Assembly (NCBI RefSeq): GCF_002242685.1
Contig: NZ_NBIM01000001.1
Location: 682,001 to 746,000, forward strand
Direction: 5' to 3'
Length of the DNA: 64,000 nucleotides
From: Oceanimonas doudoroffii
GTDB lineage: Bacteria; Pseudomonadota; Gammaproteobacteria; Enterobacterales; Aeromonadaceae
Numbering within the stretch: position 1 is the stretch's first letter; the number at the start of each line of letters is the position of its first letter. The notes beneath the pieces are model-generated. The model made no database searches. It saw nothing but the letters and a program-made list of their open reading frames with translations, and was not told the origin of the DNA. Both the position numbers and the translations under genes were made by a program. This document shows, piece after piece, positions 17,286 through 25,673 of the stretch.

Positions 17286-17948
17286 TTACTTTGCTACCTT
17301 CGCCTCAACGTCGAATGTGTTGTCCAGGGTCAGCGTCAGAACATCGCCGCCCCGCAGTTCACCCACCCCCTTGGGCGTGCCGGTCAACACGATGTCACCG
17401 GGCATCAGGGTAAAGCTGTGGCTGATGTCGGCCAGCAACTCGCCCATGGGCCACATCATCATTCCGGTGTTGCCCTGCTGACGCAAAGCACCATTGACGG
17501 TGAGGGAGAAGTCCAGCTGCTGCAACGGCGACAACAGCTCCGGCGCCACAAAGGGGCCCACGGGGCAGCTGCCGTCAAAGGCCTTGGCCCGCTCCCAGGG
17601 TTGTCCCTTGCCCTTGAGCTGATCTTGCACCGCACGCAGCGTCAGATCCAGCGCCAACCCTACCCCAACCACGGCATTGAGGGCGTCGGTCGCCGATGCC
17701 CGGCACAGGCGGCGGCCGATCAGCAGCGCCACTTCCGCTTCATGATGCACCGGGCCCTGCCCTTGTGGCAGCACCAGGGGCTCATCCAGCGGCACCAGAC
17801 TGGTGGCGGGCTTGATAAACAACAACGGCTGATCGGGCACCGGATTATTGAGCTCGGCGGCGTGCTCAAGGTAACTGCGTCCAACACACACCACCTTGCC
17901 GGTGGCATAGGGCAAGACAAAACCTTCCTGATCCACATGCTGATACAC
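17286..17948 (-). CDS. ycgM: fumarylacetoacetate hydrolase family protein YcgM
   Basis: 220 residues. Metal-binding Glu and Asp of the FAH fold are in HHEAEVALLIG and VGVGLALDLTLR, followed by KAFDGSCPVGP and LTGTPKGVG. Related enzymes hydrolyse or decarboxylate oxo-diacids such as oxaloacetate and acylpyruvates with Mg2+. Sits between ycgL (11 bases upstream) and ycgN. Confidence 0.9.
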   Translation of the reverse strand: MYQHVDQEGFVLPYATGKVVCVGRSYLEHAAELNNPVPDQPLLFIKPATSLVPLDEPLVLPQGQGPVHHEAEVALLIGRRLCRASATDALNAVVGVGLALDLTLRAVQDQLKGKGQPWERAKAFDGSCPVGPFVAPELLSPLQQLDFSLTVNGALRQQGNTGMMMWPMGELLADISHSFTLMPGDIVLTGTPKGVGELRGGDVLTLTLDNTFDVEAKVAK

Positions 17949-17959
17949 GGGCTGTCTCC

Positions 17960-18247
17960 TTATTCACCGCCGCGTTCGGCGGCCTGGCGGGCGAGGTGCT
18001 CTTTGAGCAGGTTTTTGGGGGGTGGTGGCAGCTGCAAATAGAACCCCTGGGTTCGCAGGGCCTCACGCACCTTGTCTATATCGGATATACCCAGTCGAAC
18101 CTTGTTGGCCAGATTCAGCATCATCGCCAGCTGCGGCGTGCCAAAGGTCTCCATCAGGGAAGCGGGAACACGCGAAAAATCGTCGCGCCGTTCAACAAAC
18201 AGATAGGTCTCTGCCTTTTTGGGGCTTTTATACACTGCACACAACAT
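17960..18247 (-). CDS. ycgL: YcgL domain-containing protein
   Basis: 95 residues matching the YcgL domain (MLCAVYKSPKKAETYLFV start, a central LG-S-DI-KV segment, and FYLQLPPPP near the end). Fold known, function not. Divergent from minC, with about 108 bases between the starts that should contain both promoters. Confidence 0.9.
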   Translation of the reverse strand: MLCAVYKSPKKAETYLFVERRDDFSRVPASLMETFGTPQLAMMLNLANKVRLGISDIDKVREALRTQGFYLQLPPPPKNLLKEHLARQAAERGGE

Positions 18248-18355
18248 GGAAATTGCTATAATCCGTCGGGTTTAATTGCCAGTCAGGATGGCAGACTATA
18301 ACATCAGCACGACCAATAACAAAAAGGATCACCTTTCCTTGGGGGACAACCGCTT

Positions 18356-19033
18356 ATGGCGGAGCGTGGCATTGAATTAAAAGGCAGCAGCTTCACGCTG
18401 TCGGTACTGCATATTACCTCAACCGATATTGCACGGGTCAGAGAACAACTGCAGGACAAAATCGCACAGGCGCCGGAATTTTTCCGCGCCGCACCACTGG
18501 TCATCAATATCGAAAAGCTGTCAAACATTCCCGACTTTACCGCCCTGGCCGCCGTCGTTCGCGAGCTGGAGCTGGTGCCTGTGGGTGTCAGCGGCATTCT
18601 CGACGATCAGGGCCGTGCCGCCGCGCGCGCCGCCGGCCTGGCGGTGATGACCACCGGCAAGGTGCCTGCCGCCGCAACCTCCCCCTCGCCCGCCCTGCTC
18701 AATCAGCCCGGAACCCGGGTGCATCGCGGCCCGGTTCGCTCGGGCCAGCAGATTTACGCTCCTAACGGCTCCTTGGTGGTGCTGGGTGCGGTCAGTAACG
18801 GCGCCGAAGTCATCGCCGACGACAGCATTCATGTATATGGCGCGTTACGCGGTCGCGCCGTGGCCGGTGCCAAGGGCAACGAACATGCACGAATTTACTG
18901 TCAACAACTGATGCCCGAGCTGGTCTCCATCGCCGGCCACTATCAGCTCAGCGATGGTCTGCAAGGTGATCACTGGGAACAACCGGTCAGCCTCTATCTG
19001 GCGGGCGAGCAGCTCAAGCTGGACAGACTCTGA
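18356..19033 (+). CDS. minC: septum site-determining protein MinC
   Basis: 225 residues. An N-terminal FtsZ-inhibiting domain (about 1-105) is joined by an Ala/Pro linker to the C-terminal beta-helix (RSGQQIYAPNGSLVVLG and HVYGALRGRAVAG) that binds MinD and the septum. First gene of minCDE. Confidence 0.95.
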   Translation: MAERGIELKGSSFTLSVLHITSTDIARVREQLQDKIAQAPEFFRAAPLVINIEKLSNIPDFTALAAVVRELELVPVGVSGILDDQGRAAARAAGLAVMTTGKVPAAATSPSPALLNQPGTRVHRGPVRSGQQIYAPNGSLVVLGAVSNGAEVIADDSIHVYGALRGRAVAGAKGNEHARIYCQQLMPELVSIAGHYQLSDGLQGDHWEQPVSLYLAGEQLKLDRL

Positions 19034-19060
19034 ATTTTTCTCGACTTAGGAACGCACTTT

Positions 19061-19873
19061 ATGGCACGGATAATCGTCGTCACTTCTGGTAAGGGAGGCG
19101 TAGGCAAGACCACCTCCAGCGCAGCCATCAGCACCGGCCTGGCCAAACTGGGCCACAAAACCGTGGTCATCGATTTTGACATCGGCCTGCGTAATCTCGA
19201 CTTGATCATGGGCTGTGAACGCCGCGTGGTCTATGACTTCGTCAATGTGATCAACGGAGACGCCAACCTCAACCAGGCCCTGATCCGCGACAAGCGGGTG
19301 GAGCAGCTCTATATTCTGCCCGCCTCGCAAACCCGCGACAAGGAAGCCCTCACCCGCGATGGTGTGGAAAAAGTCATCAGGGATCTCAATGAGATGGGCT
19401 TTGACTACATCATTTGCGATTCGCCCGCCGGTATTGAAAGCGGTGCCCTGATGGCGCTCTACTTTGCCGACGAGGCCATTGTTACCACCAACCCGGAAGT
19501 GTCCTCAGTGCGCGACTCCGACCGCATTCTGGGCATCCTTTCTTCCAAGTCCCGCCGGGCCGAGCAGGGCCTGGAGCCGATTCGGGAGCACCTGTTGCTG
19601 ACTCGCTATTCCCCCGAGCGGGTTAACCGGGGCGACATGCTGAGTGTGGAAGACGTGCAGGAGATCCTGGCCATTCCGCTGCTGGGTGTGATCCCCGAAT
19701 CCCAGGCCGTGCTCAAGGCATCCAACGCCGGTGAGCCGGTGATCCTGGACGAAGAGTCCGATGCCGGCCAGGCCTATGGCGACACCGTGGCCCGTCTGCT
19801 GGGTGAAGAGCGGGAGTTTCGTTTCCTGGAAGAAGGGAAGAAGGGATTTTTCAGCCGACTTTTTGGGAGTTAA
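19061..19873 (+). CDS. minD: septum site-determining ATPase MinD
   Basis: 270 residues with the deviant Walker A motif GKGGVGKTT near residue 10 and the C-terminal amphipathic membrane-targeting helix (KKGFFSRLFGS). It recruits MinC to the membrane and oscillates with MinE to block polar division. Lies 27 bases after minC and 3 before minE. Confidence 0.97.
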   Translation: MARIIVVTSGKGGVGKTTSSAAISTGLAKLGHKTVVIDFDIGLRNLDLIMGCERRVVYDFVNVINGDANLNQALIRDKRVEQLYILPASQTRDKEALTRDGVEKVIRDLNEMGFDYIICDSPAGIESGALMALYFADEAIVTTNPEVSSVRDSDRILGILSSKSRRAEQGLEPIREHLLLTRYSPERVNRGDMLSVEDVQEILAIPLLGVIPESQAVLKASNAGEPVILDEESDAGQAYGDTVARLLGEEREFRFLEEGKKGFFSRLFGS

Positions 19874-19876
19874 CTC

Positions 19877-20155
19877 ATGTCTCTACTGGACTATTTCTTT
19901 AGCTCAAGAAAGAACCAGAGCAGCGCCAAGCTGGCCAAAGAGCGTTTGCAAATTATCGTGGCTCACGAGCGCAGCCAACGGGATACCCCCGACTACCTGC
20001 CGCAAATGAAACAGGATATTCTGGAAGTCATTCGCAAATATGTAAATATCGATCTGGAGCAGATCTCGGTGCAGCTTGATCAGAAAGGGGAAAACCTCTC
20101 TGTGCTGGAGCTGAATATCATGTTGCCCGATCAGGATGACAAGCCCGCCTCTTGA
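19877..20155 (+). CDS. minE: cell division topological specificity factor MinE
   Basis: 92 residues. The start [12 protein letters not shown] is the membrane and MinD-contact helix; [10 protein letters not shown] is the anti-MinCD stretch. Stimulates MinD ATPase. Last gene before the 20179 terminator. Confidence 0.95.
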   Translation: MSLLDYFFSSRKNQSSAKLAKERLQIIVAHERSQRDTPDYLPQMKQDILEVIRKYVNIDLEQISVQLDQKGENLSVLELNIMLPDQDDKPAS

Positions 20156-20178
20156 GACGCAAAATGTTAAAAACAATA

Positions 20179-20208
20179 ACGGCGCCGTGGAAACACAGCG
20201 CCGTTTTT
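20179..20208 (+). terminator. terminator of minCDE
   Basis: ACGGCGC pairs with GCGCCGT across a 12-base loop, followed by TTTTT. Confidence 0.8.
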
Positions 20209-20228
20209 AATGGCTCTCGCTTACTGCA

Positions 20229-21323
20229 TTACAGTCGACTTTGCATCAGCTCGCCGCGCCAACCCTGCAGCAGCGCCGGCATAGCGTCTTCGCTTTCCTC
20301 CAGTCGCCATTTCCAGCTCAGATACTGGTGAATCAGCCGTTTAGAGGCAATCAGCTCGGCCGGCACGCCGGAAGCCTCACCGGCCTGCTCCACCAGCTCA
20401 CGGATACGTTTAAGCTCGGCCTTGTAACCGGGAAAGTCCACCAGCCGTTTCACCGGCTCGGGCCAGCTATTCGGCGCCGCCAGGGCCTGCTGCACCAGCG
20501 CCAGCAAGGTCTGGCCGTGACGCTTGATTTCCATGGGCTCCAGCCCCAGCCGGTTGAGATCACTCAGGCTGCCCGGCGCGCGCTCGGCCACTCGCAACAG
20601 GTGGGCCTCACGCACCACAAAGTTCACCGCCAGATCCCGTTTGCGGGCCTCGTTCAGGCGCCATGCACACAGCCGCTGCAAAATACCCAGGGCCTGCCTG
20701 TCCAGGGTCCAGGCGTTTTTCACCTCCAGGTAGGCCAGCTCCGGTCTGACATTGACCGCCCGGCGTTTTACCGTCCACTCACATTCCTGCTCAAACCAGT
20801 CCAGCAGTCCTTTTTGCGCCAGCCGCTCATGCAGTGTTCGATACAGCGGGTAGAGATAAATGACATCATCGGCGGCATAGCTGAGCTGGGCCGGCGACAG
20901 CGGCCGGGCCAGCCAGTCGGTGCGGGCATGGGCCTTGTCGAGGCTGACCCCGAGCAATTGCTCCACCAGGGGGGCAAAGCCCAGCTGAGCGCCCAGGCCG
21001 AGAAAGGCCGCGGCCAGCTGAGTGTCATGCACTCGAGCCGGCAGCGCACCACTCTGATGCTGAAACAGCTCCAGATCCTCTCCCCCGGCGTGCAGCAGGC
21101 ACAGCCGGTTGCCATCATGCAGCAACCGCCACAGCGGACTCATGTCGGTTACCGCCAGCGGATCCACCAGGGCGGTGTGCTCGCCGTCGTTGATCTGATA
21201 CAGGCCGGGACGGGCGTAATAGGTGCGCGTGCGGACAAACTCGGTGTCTACCGCCAGCACGGTGGCGTTGGTCTGGCAGAAATCCGCCAGGGCCTGGTTG
21301 TCGGAAATAATGGTATAAGTCAT
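20229..21323 (-). CDS. rnd: ribonuclease D
   Basis: 364 residues (E. coli 375). DEDD exonuclease motifs are present: LAVDTEF, then LLHAGGEDLELF, and YAADDVIYLYPLY. Two HRDC-like domains follow. It trims 3' ends of tRNA precursors. The ATG at 21323 lacks a good Shine-Dalgarno sequence; instead a U-rich run and a GC-rich hairpin lie upstream, an arrangement described for E. coli rnd. The usual neighbour fadD is absent. Confidence 0.93.
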   Translation of the reverse strand: MTYTIISDNQALADFCQTNATVLAVDTEFVRTRTYYARPGLYQINDGEHTALVDPLAVTDMSPLWRLLHDGNRLCLLHAGGEDLELFQHQSGALPARVHDTQLAAAFLGLGAQLGFAPLVEQLLGVSLDKAHARTDWLARPLSPAQLSYAADDVIYLYPLYRTLHERLAQKGLLDWFEQECEWTVKRRAVNVRPELAYLEVKNAWTLDRQALGILQRLCAWRLNEARKRDLAVNFVVREAHLLRVAERAPGSLSDLNRLGLEPMEIKRHGQTLLALVQQALAAPNSWPEPVKRLVDFPGYKAELKRIRELVEQAGEASGVPAELIASKRLIHQYLSWKWRLEESEDAMPALLQGWRGELMQSRL

Positions 21324-21338
21324 GCGGGCTCTGTCTGG

Positions 21339-21375
21339 CATGGCCCGAACCATGCCGGGCCTGAAAAAATAAATA
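21339..21375 (-). promoter_or_regulatory. rnd: U-rich tract and hairpin in the rnd leader
   Basis: In the minus-strand mRNA TATTTATTTTTT (21375-21364) is followed by a hairpin GGCATGG-TTCGGG-CCATGCC (21358-21339) and, 16 bases later, the rnd ATG. E. coli rnd needs a U-rich run near a stem-loop for translation, so this may be a translation enhancer here too. Confidence 0.45.
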
Positions 21376-21379
21376 CCGC

Positions 21380-21526
21380 TTACCGGCGCCGCTGCCGATG
21401 CCACTGGCGCAACAGGCGTTGACGCTGGCGTTTGCGGCGGCGCGTACACTGACGGGTTCGATGATAGGGCCGCTGGGGAAACATCAGCGGCGCCTCTTCC
21501 CGGGTAAACGAATAAAAAATGGTCAC
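21380..21526 (-). CDS. possible 48-residue arginine-rich small protein
   Basis: A GTG at 21526 follows AAGGAG by five bases, right after the tsaB stop. The frame runs 48 codons to TAA. The product starts VTIFYSFTREEAPLMFPQ and then turns into an Arg/Gln-rich tail, with about 17 Arg in the last 33 residues and no long hydrophobic run. Such a tail suggests nucleic acid or ribosome binding. I do not recognise a family. The strong ribosome site and snug placement between tsaB and rnd argue that it is real, but GC-rich noise can also give Arg-rich frames. Confidence 0.45.
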   Translation of the reverse strand: MTIFYSFTREEAPLMFPQRPYHRTRQCTRRRKRQRQRLLRQWHRQRRR

Positions 21527-21535
21527 CCCGACTCC

Positions 21536-22216
21536 TTAGCGACCGGGCAGCTTCTGCCAGGTTACCTTGTCTCTCAAGTATACCGGCCGAGCCTCGGCGG
21601 CGCTGACGCCCTTGCCGGCGGCCAGATCCTGCAGGGCGGCGGGCAGCATGTCGCGCGCCTCGGGAAAGGGCACCGCCTCGCACAACACATCCACCCGGCC
21701 GGTGAGATCAGGATAGGTGACAAAACCACTGCCGGCGCCCTGCTGCCAGCGTTCGTCGCCGGCGGCCAGGAAGTCCTTCGGCGCCAGCACCTGCTCCGGC
21801 AGGGTTTCTATCATCACCCCCTGCTCCAGGGCAAAGCCGCCCACATAAATTTCGTCCATGCGGGCATCAATGGCGGCCAGCACGCGCTCGCAACCGCCGT
21901 GGCGATGGGCGCCCTGGGCCAGGGCCTGCAGGTTGGATACGCCCACCAGCGGCAGATCGGCGCCAAAGGCCAGCCCCTGGGCCACGCCCAGGGTGATGCG
22001 CACGCCGGTAAAGGAGCCGGGGCCTCGGCCAAAGGCCAGGCCATCAAGCTGAGCCAGGGTGACCCCGGCCTCGGCCAGCAACTCCTGCACCATGGGCAGG
22101 ATCAACTCGGTGTGACCCCGGGGCGCCACCTGATAGCGGCTCAGTATGGCGCCGTCCTGCCAGAGGGCGGCGGAGCAGGCTTCGGTGGCGGTATCAATGG
22201 CCAGTAACAGGCTCAT
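21536..22216 (-). CDS. tsaB: tRNA threonylcarbamoyladenosine biosynthesis protein TsaB
   Basis: 226 residues, ASKHA-like fold starting MSLLLAIDTATEACS, with FGRGPGSFTGVRI as the family signature. It pairs with TsaD and TsaE to make t6A37 in ANN-decoding tRNAs. Lies 6 bases downstream of yoaA, an arrangement shared with E. coli. Confidence 0.95.
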   Translation of the reverse strand: MSLLLAIDTATEACSAALWQDGAILSRYQVAPRGHTELILPMVQELLAEAGVTLAQLDGLAFGRGPGSFTGVRITLGVAQGLAFGADLPLVGVSNLQALAQGAHRHGGCERVLAAIDARMDEIYVGGFALEQGVMIETLPEQVLAPKDFLAAGDERWQQGAGSGFVTYPDLTGRVDVLCEAVPFPEARDMLPAALQDLAAGKGVSAAEARPVYLRDKVTWQKLPGR

Positions 22217-22222
22217 GGGTGA

Positions 22223-24169
22223 TTACTCCAGATTTGACAGAAATTCATTCAGCGCCGGCAGGCTGCGGGTGCGTGGCATCGCCGGCAGGCTGGCAATAAA
22301 GTCGGCGCCGTAGGCCCGGTTCACCAGGCGGGCATCGGTGATCACCAGTACGCCCTTGTCTTCCACGTCGCGAATCAGCCGCCCCACCCCCTGCTTGAGG
22401 GTAATAATGGCCCTGGGCAGCTGCACTCGGGCAAAGCCGTCTTCACCCCGGCGTCGGCAGTCTTCCAGCCGGGCGCTGAGCAGCGGATCATCGGGGGCGG
22501 CAAAGGGCAGCTTGTCGATCACCACACACTGCAGGGCACGGCCACGCACGTCTATGCCTTCCCAGAAACTGCCGGTGGCCACCAATACCGCCCGGCCATC
22601 CTGGCTGAACTGCTCCAGCAGCCGTACCTTGTTGTCCTCCCCCTGCATCAGCACGGTGCGATCCAGGCGGGCGCGCAACACCTCGGCCACTTCCCGCATC
22701 ACCTGATAGCTGGTGCACAAAAAGAAGGTGCCGCCGGGCACTCGGGCTATGGTCTCAAGCAGGCTGTTGGCCAGCCGGTGGCCGCGGCCCGCGCCGCTGG
22801 TTTCGGGCAAATAGCGGGGCACACACAGGCGAGACTGGCGAGGGTAATCAAAAGGGCTGTCCAATTGCAAGGTACGGCATTCGGTGAGTCCCAGATCGGC
22901 GCAAAAATGCGCAAAACTGGCGCCCACCGCCAGGGTGGCGGAGGTAAACACCCAGCTGGTTTCTTCCCGGGCCAGCTCGGCGGCAAAACGCTCGGCCACC
23001 GACAGCGGGGTCTTGTGCAGGGCCACATGCAGCCGGCTGCAGTCATACCAGAAGGAATAGCCGTGCTCCTCGACCCGGGTTAGCTCGTCCAGTTGGGTGC
23101 GCAGGCCAATCAGCCGTTCAAAACACTGATCGAGCTGCTCGCCCCGTCCCAAACAGAGCTTTAACACCTCATGGGTAAAGCCGAGGCTGTCGCCCAGCCG
23201 GGACAGCGTCTGGGCCACCGCCGGCCGTGCCAGGGCCGGTCGAAGCTGTCCCCGGCCGGTATCGAGGCCGAACGCCAACCGAAAATCCTGGGCATTGCGC
23301 TCCAGCTGATCCGCCGCCTTGCCGAGCTGAGCCATGTCCTTGGCCTCGCTCTTTTGCGCCAGCCGCAGATCCCGGGCAAATTCCAGAAACTGCCGGCTGG
23401 ACTGGCTTTGACCGAAATACTGGCCGGCAATGTCGGGCAGCTGGTGGGCCTCGTCGAGAATATACATCTCGGCGTCGGGGATCAGCTGGCCAAAACCGGT
23501 ATCGCGCACGGCCATGTCGGCAAAAAACAGGTGATGATTTACCACCACCACCTGGGCCTCCATGGCCCGGTTACGGGCCTTGACCAGGTGGCAGTCCTGA
23601 TAGTGGGCGCAGTCACGGCCGGCACAGTTGTCGTTGGTGCTGGTCACCAGGGGCAGGATCTCGCTGCGCTCGGGCAGGCCGGGAATATCGCCCACATCGC
23701 CGGTAGTGGTGAGCGGCGCAAAGCGCCTGACCCGTTGCAGATCGGTCAACGCCTCCGCCGACAGTCCGGGCACGGCGTCGTTCAACCGGCCCAACCGCTC
23801 AATGCACAGATAGTTGACCCGCCCCTTGAGCAGGGCCACCGGCTGACTGTAGCCCAGGGCCTTGATCAGGGTGGGCAGATCCCGGTGATAAAGCTGCTCC
23901 TGCAGGTTGCGCGAACCGGTGCTGACCACCACCTTCTTGCCGGCGGCCAGGGCCGGCGCCAGGTAGGCAAAGGTTTTGCCGGTGCCGGTGCCCGCCTCCA
24001 CCACCAGGGGAATGCGATCGGTCAGCGCCTGGGCCACCGCCGCCGACATGTCCACCTGGGCGGCGCGGGGGCTGAAGCCCTCAATCGCTTGAGCCAGGGG
24101 CCCGTCAGGGTCAAAGAGTGCGCTGCTGTCGATGGGGTCCACGGCGGTGTATCCATTGCTAAAACGCAA
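22223..24169 (-). CDS. yoaA: DinG-family ATP-dependent DNA helicase YoaA
   Basis: 648 residues. XPD/DinG-type SF2 helicase: Walker A EAGTGTGKT, four cysteines of an iron-sulfur cluster (one in NYLCIERL, then CAGRDCAHYQDC), DEAH box DEAHQLPD and the C-terminal QGVGRLIRD. E. coli YoaA works with the HolC clamp-loader subunit in repair of stalled replication. The start gives a slightly longer N-terminus than E. coli (about 20 residues). Confidence 0.93.
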   Translation of the reverse strand: MRFSNGYTAVDPIDSSALFDPDGPLAQAIEGFSPRAAQVDMSAAVAQALTDRIPLVVEAGTGTGKTFAYLAPALAAGKKVVVSTGSRNLQEQLYHRDLPTLIKALGYSQPVALLKGRVNYLCIERLGRLNDAVPGLSAEALTDLQRVRRFAPLTTTGDVGDIPGLPERSEILPLVTSTNDNCAGRDCAHYQDCHLVKARNRAMEAQVVVVNHHLFFADMAVRDTGFGQLIPDAEMYILDEAHQLPDIAGQYFGQSQSSRQFLEFARDLRLAQKSEAKDMAQLGKAADQLERNAQDFRLAFGLDTGRGQLRPALARPAVAQTLSRLGDSLGFTHEVLKLCLGRGEQLDQCFERLIGLRTQLDELTRVEEHGYSFWYDCSRLHVALHKTPLSVAERFAAELAREETSWVFTSATLAVGASFAHFCADLGLTECRTLQLDSPFDYPRQSRLCVPRYLPETSGAGRGHRLANSLLETIARVPGGTFFLCTSYQVMREVAEVLRARLDRTVLMQGEDNKVRLLEQFSQDGRAVLVATGSFWEGIDVRGRALQCVVIDKLPFAAPDDPLLSARLEDCRRRGEDGFARVQLPRAIITLKQGVGRLIRDVEDKGVLVITDARLVNRAYGADFIASLPAMPRTRSLPALNEFLSNLE

Positions 24170-24341
24170 ATAATACCAAAAGCCGGGCCGGGGCGGCAGG
24201 CGCTATTCGGCCTTATTCAAAACCTGGGTGAGATAGCATAACCGACTTGCACGATAAACCAACACGGCAGGCTGGGCGAGCGACCAATCCGCCGAAGCCG
24301 GCAATGCATCTCCATTACCGTGGCATCGCCCACTACCGAAG

Positions 24342-24371
24342 TTTGAACGATCGTTCAAAAGGTGCTGCAAT
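24342..24371 (+). promoter_or_regulatory. perfect 18-bp palindrome overlapping a promoter
   Basis: TTTGAACGATCGTTCAAA (24342-24359) is a perfect palindrome, the size and style of TetR-family operators. TTGAAC within it is a fair -35, with TGCAAT (24366-24371) as -10 at 17-base spacing, ahead of the gene at 24398. A bound repressor would block that promoter. The regulator is not in the window. Confidence 0.55.
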
Positions 24372-24397
24372 GAGCCCTTTACCGGCAAGGAGACAGA

Positions 24398-24691
24398 ATG
24401 GTTAAAAATCGCACGTTATTTCATGGCCGCCGATTTGCACTCAACTTGGTGACCTATCCGCAGGGACATAGGGTGATGCGTCACCATGACCCCATGGGTG
24501 GGGGCCGCTATTACAAGTTGAATATGGTGCTGAAAAAGCCCGAAAAAGGGGGACGGTTCCACGCCGACAAGGTGATTTTTAGCCTGTTCGATCGCGTCAT
24601 TTTGTTCCGCCCGGATCTGTATGATCACAGTGTCAGCCGTATTGAGCAGGGCCGCCGTGTATTGCTCAGCCTGGCGATTCACCTTCCCTGA
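24398..24691 (+). CDS. small 2OG-Fe(II) oxygenase-like protein
   Basis: 97 residues. It has the metal-binding triad pattern of 2-oxoglutarate/Fe(II) dioxygenases: H29-x-D31, then H77, with Arg-Arg at 86-87 for the 2OG carboxylate, and the core strand pattern KLNMVLKKPEKGGRF. It is much shorter than normal members (180 or more), so it is a bare jelly-roll core. Substrate unknown; hydroxylation of a protein or small molecule is a guess. The ATG follows AAGGAGAC. It stands alone behind the palindrome at 24342. Confidence 0.6.
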   Translation: MVKNRTLFHGRRFALNLVTYPQGHRVMRHHDPMGGGRYYKLNMVLKKPEKGGRFHADKVIFSLFDRVILFRPDLYDHSVSRIEQGRRVLLSLAIHLP

Positions 24692-24711
24692 ACCCTGCCA
24701 TCAATAGCTGT

Positions 24712-25434
24712 TCAGGCGCCATGGCCGGTGAGCATATGCCCGATGATTCCCAGCAAAAAGCCCAGCACCGCCCCCATGGGCGGTGCCCAGTGGCGCTTCA
24801 GTACCGCCTGGGGGGCGATATCCTGAAACACCGAATAGAGAATGCCACCGGCAGCGAACAGCATGATGCCCGACACCAGCTCGGGGTAGGCCGACAACCA
24901 GAAATAGCCAGTCAGGGCCGCCACCGGCCCCAGCAGGGCCATCAGGGTAAAGGCGCGAATCGCCTGCCCCGCCCTGCGGCCACGGTCGCCATTCAACTCA
25001 CGAAAGGCGTTAAAACCTTCAGGCAAATTCTGCAGCGCCATCAACCCGGCCAGCAACAAAGCGCCGCCCTGACTGCCAAAGGCAAAGGCGGCCCCCAGTG
25101 CCAGCGATTCGGGAATAAAGTCCGACAGCATGGCCGCCAGCTGACCGGCCTGCGTTTTCAGGCGATACAACAGCATGTCGAGGGCCATAAAGGCCAGGCC
25201 GCCGCCGGCAAAGCACAGCGCCGCGGTGCCGGCCTGCAACCGGGCCGCCCCTTGCGGCACCAGCACCAGGGCCACCGCCGACAACAAGGCACCGCCGCCA
25301 AAGGCTACCACGGCGTGACGGAACTCGGTTTCCAGCCAGTGGGGATGAATACGCTCTACCCGCGCCAGCAGGGCACCGGCGGGCATGGCCATGCCCGCCA
25401 CCAGGGTCAGCACCAGCATAATGAGAATGTCCAA
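24712..25434 (-). CDS. ZIP-like membrane protein
   Basis: 240 residues with about eight hydrophobic segments. The two metal-site helices resemble ZIP transporters: DFIPESLALG and LQNLPEGFNA, but the His residues usual in HNxPEG are replaced by Asp and Gln. It may move a different metal, or have lost transport. Inner membrane. It is downstream of the porin and small lipoprotein genes on the same strand, but 90 bases away. Confidence 0.65.
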   Translation of the reverse strand: MDILIMLVLTLVAGMAMPAGALLARVERIHPHWLETEFRHAVVAFGGGALLSAVALVLVPQGAARLQAGTAALCFAGGGLAFMALDMLLYRLKTQAGQLAAMLSDFIPESLALGAAFAFGSQGGALLLAGLMALQNLPEGFNAFRELNGDRGRRAGQAIRAFTLMALLGPVAALTGYFWLSAYPELVSGIMLFAAGGILYSVFQDIAPQAVLKRHWAPPMGAVLGFLLGIIGHMLTGHGA

Positions 25435-25524
25435 GACAAAGGCTCCCGTATGAATCCAATTCGGTCACCCTTGTTAGCACAGCCTCACTTCAATTGCCAT
25501 GATGTGCCCCGGCCTTCCGCGTCC

Positions 25525-25665
25525 TCAGCGCTGATACAGGTAGGCGCCATCCTCACCGGTCAGCAGGCCGGGACCTTCGGGAATTTCCCGCTCACTGTGA
25601 TAGCTGGACGGCGTACCACCGCAGCCACTCAACCACAGCACCATCAGCAAAATGCCTGTTTTCAT
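25525..25665 (-). CDS. small lipoprotein, 46 residues
   Basis: Signal MKTGILLMVLWLSGC ends in a lipobox (LSGC), then about 31 residues of mature peptide ending DGAYLYQR. The ribosome site AGGAG overlaps the TAG stop of the porin gene, eight bases upstream, so the two are cotranscribed. It could be an accessory anchored to the outer membrane next to the porin. Gly after the lipid Cys does not give an inner-membrane retention signal. No family recognised. Confidence 0.7.
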   Translation of the reverse strand: MKTGILLMVLWLSGCGGTPSSYHSEREIPEGPGLLTGEDGAYLYQR

Positions 25666-25673
25666 GTCGGCTC

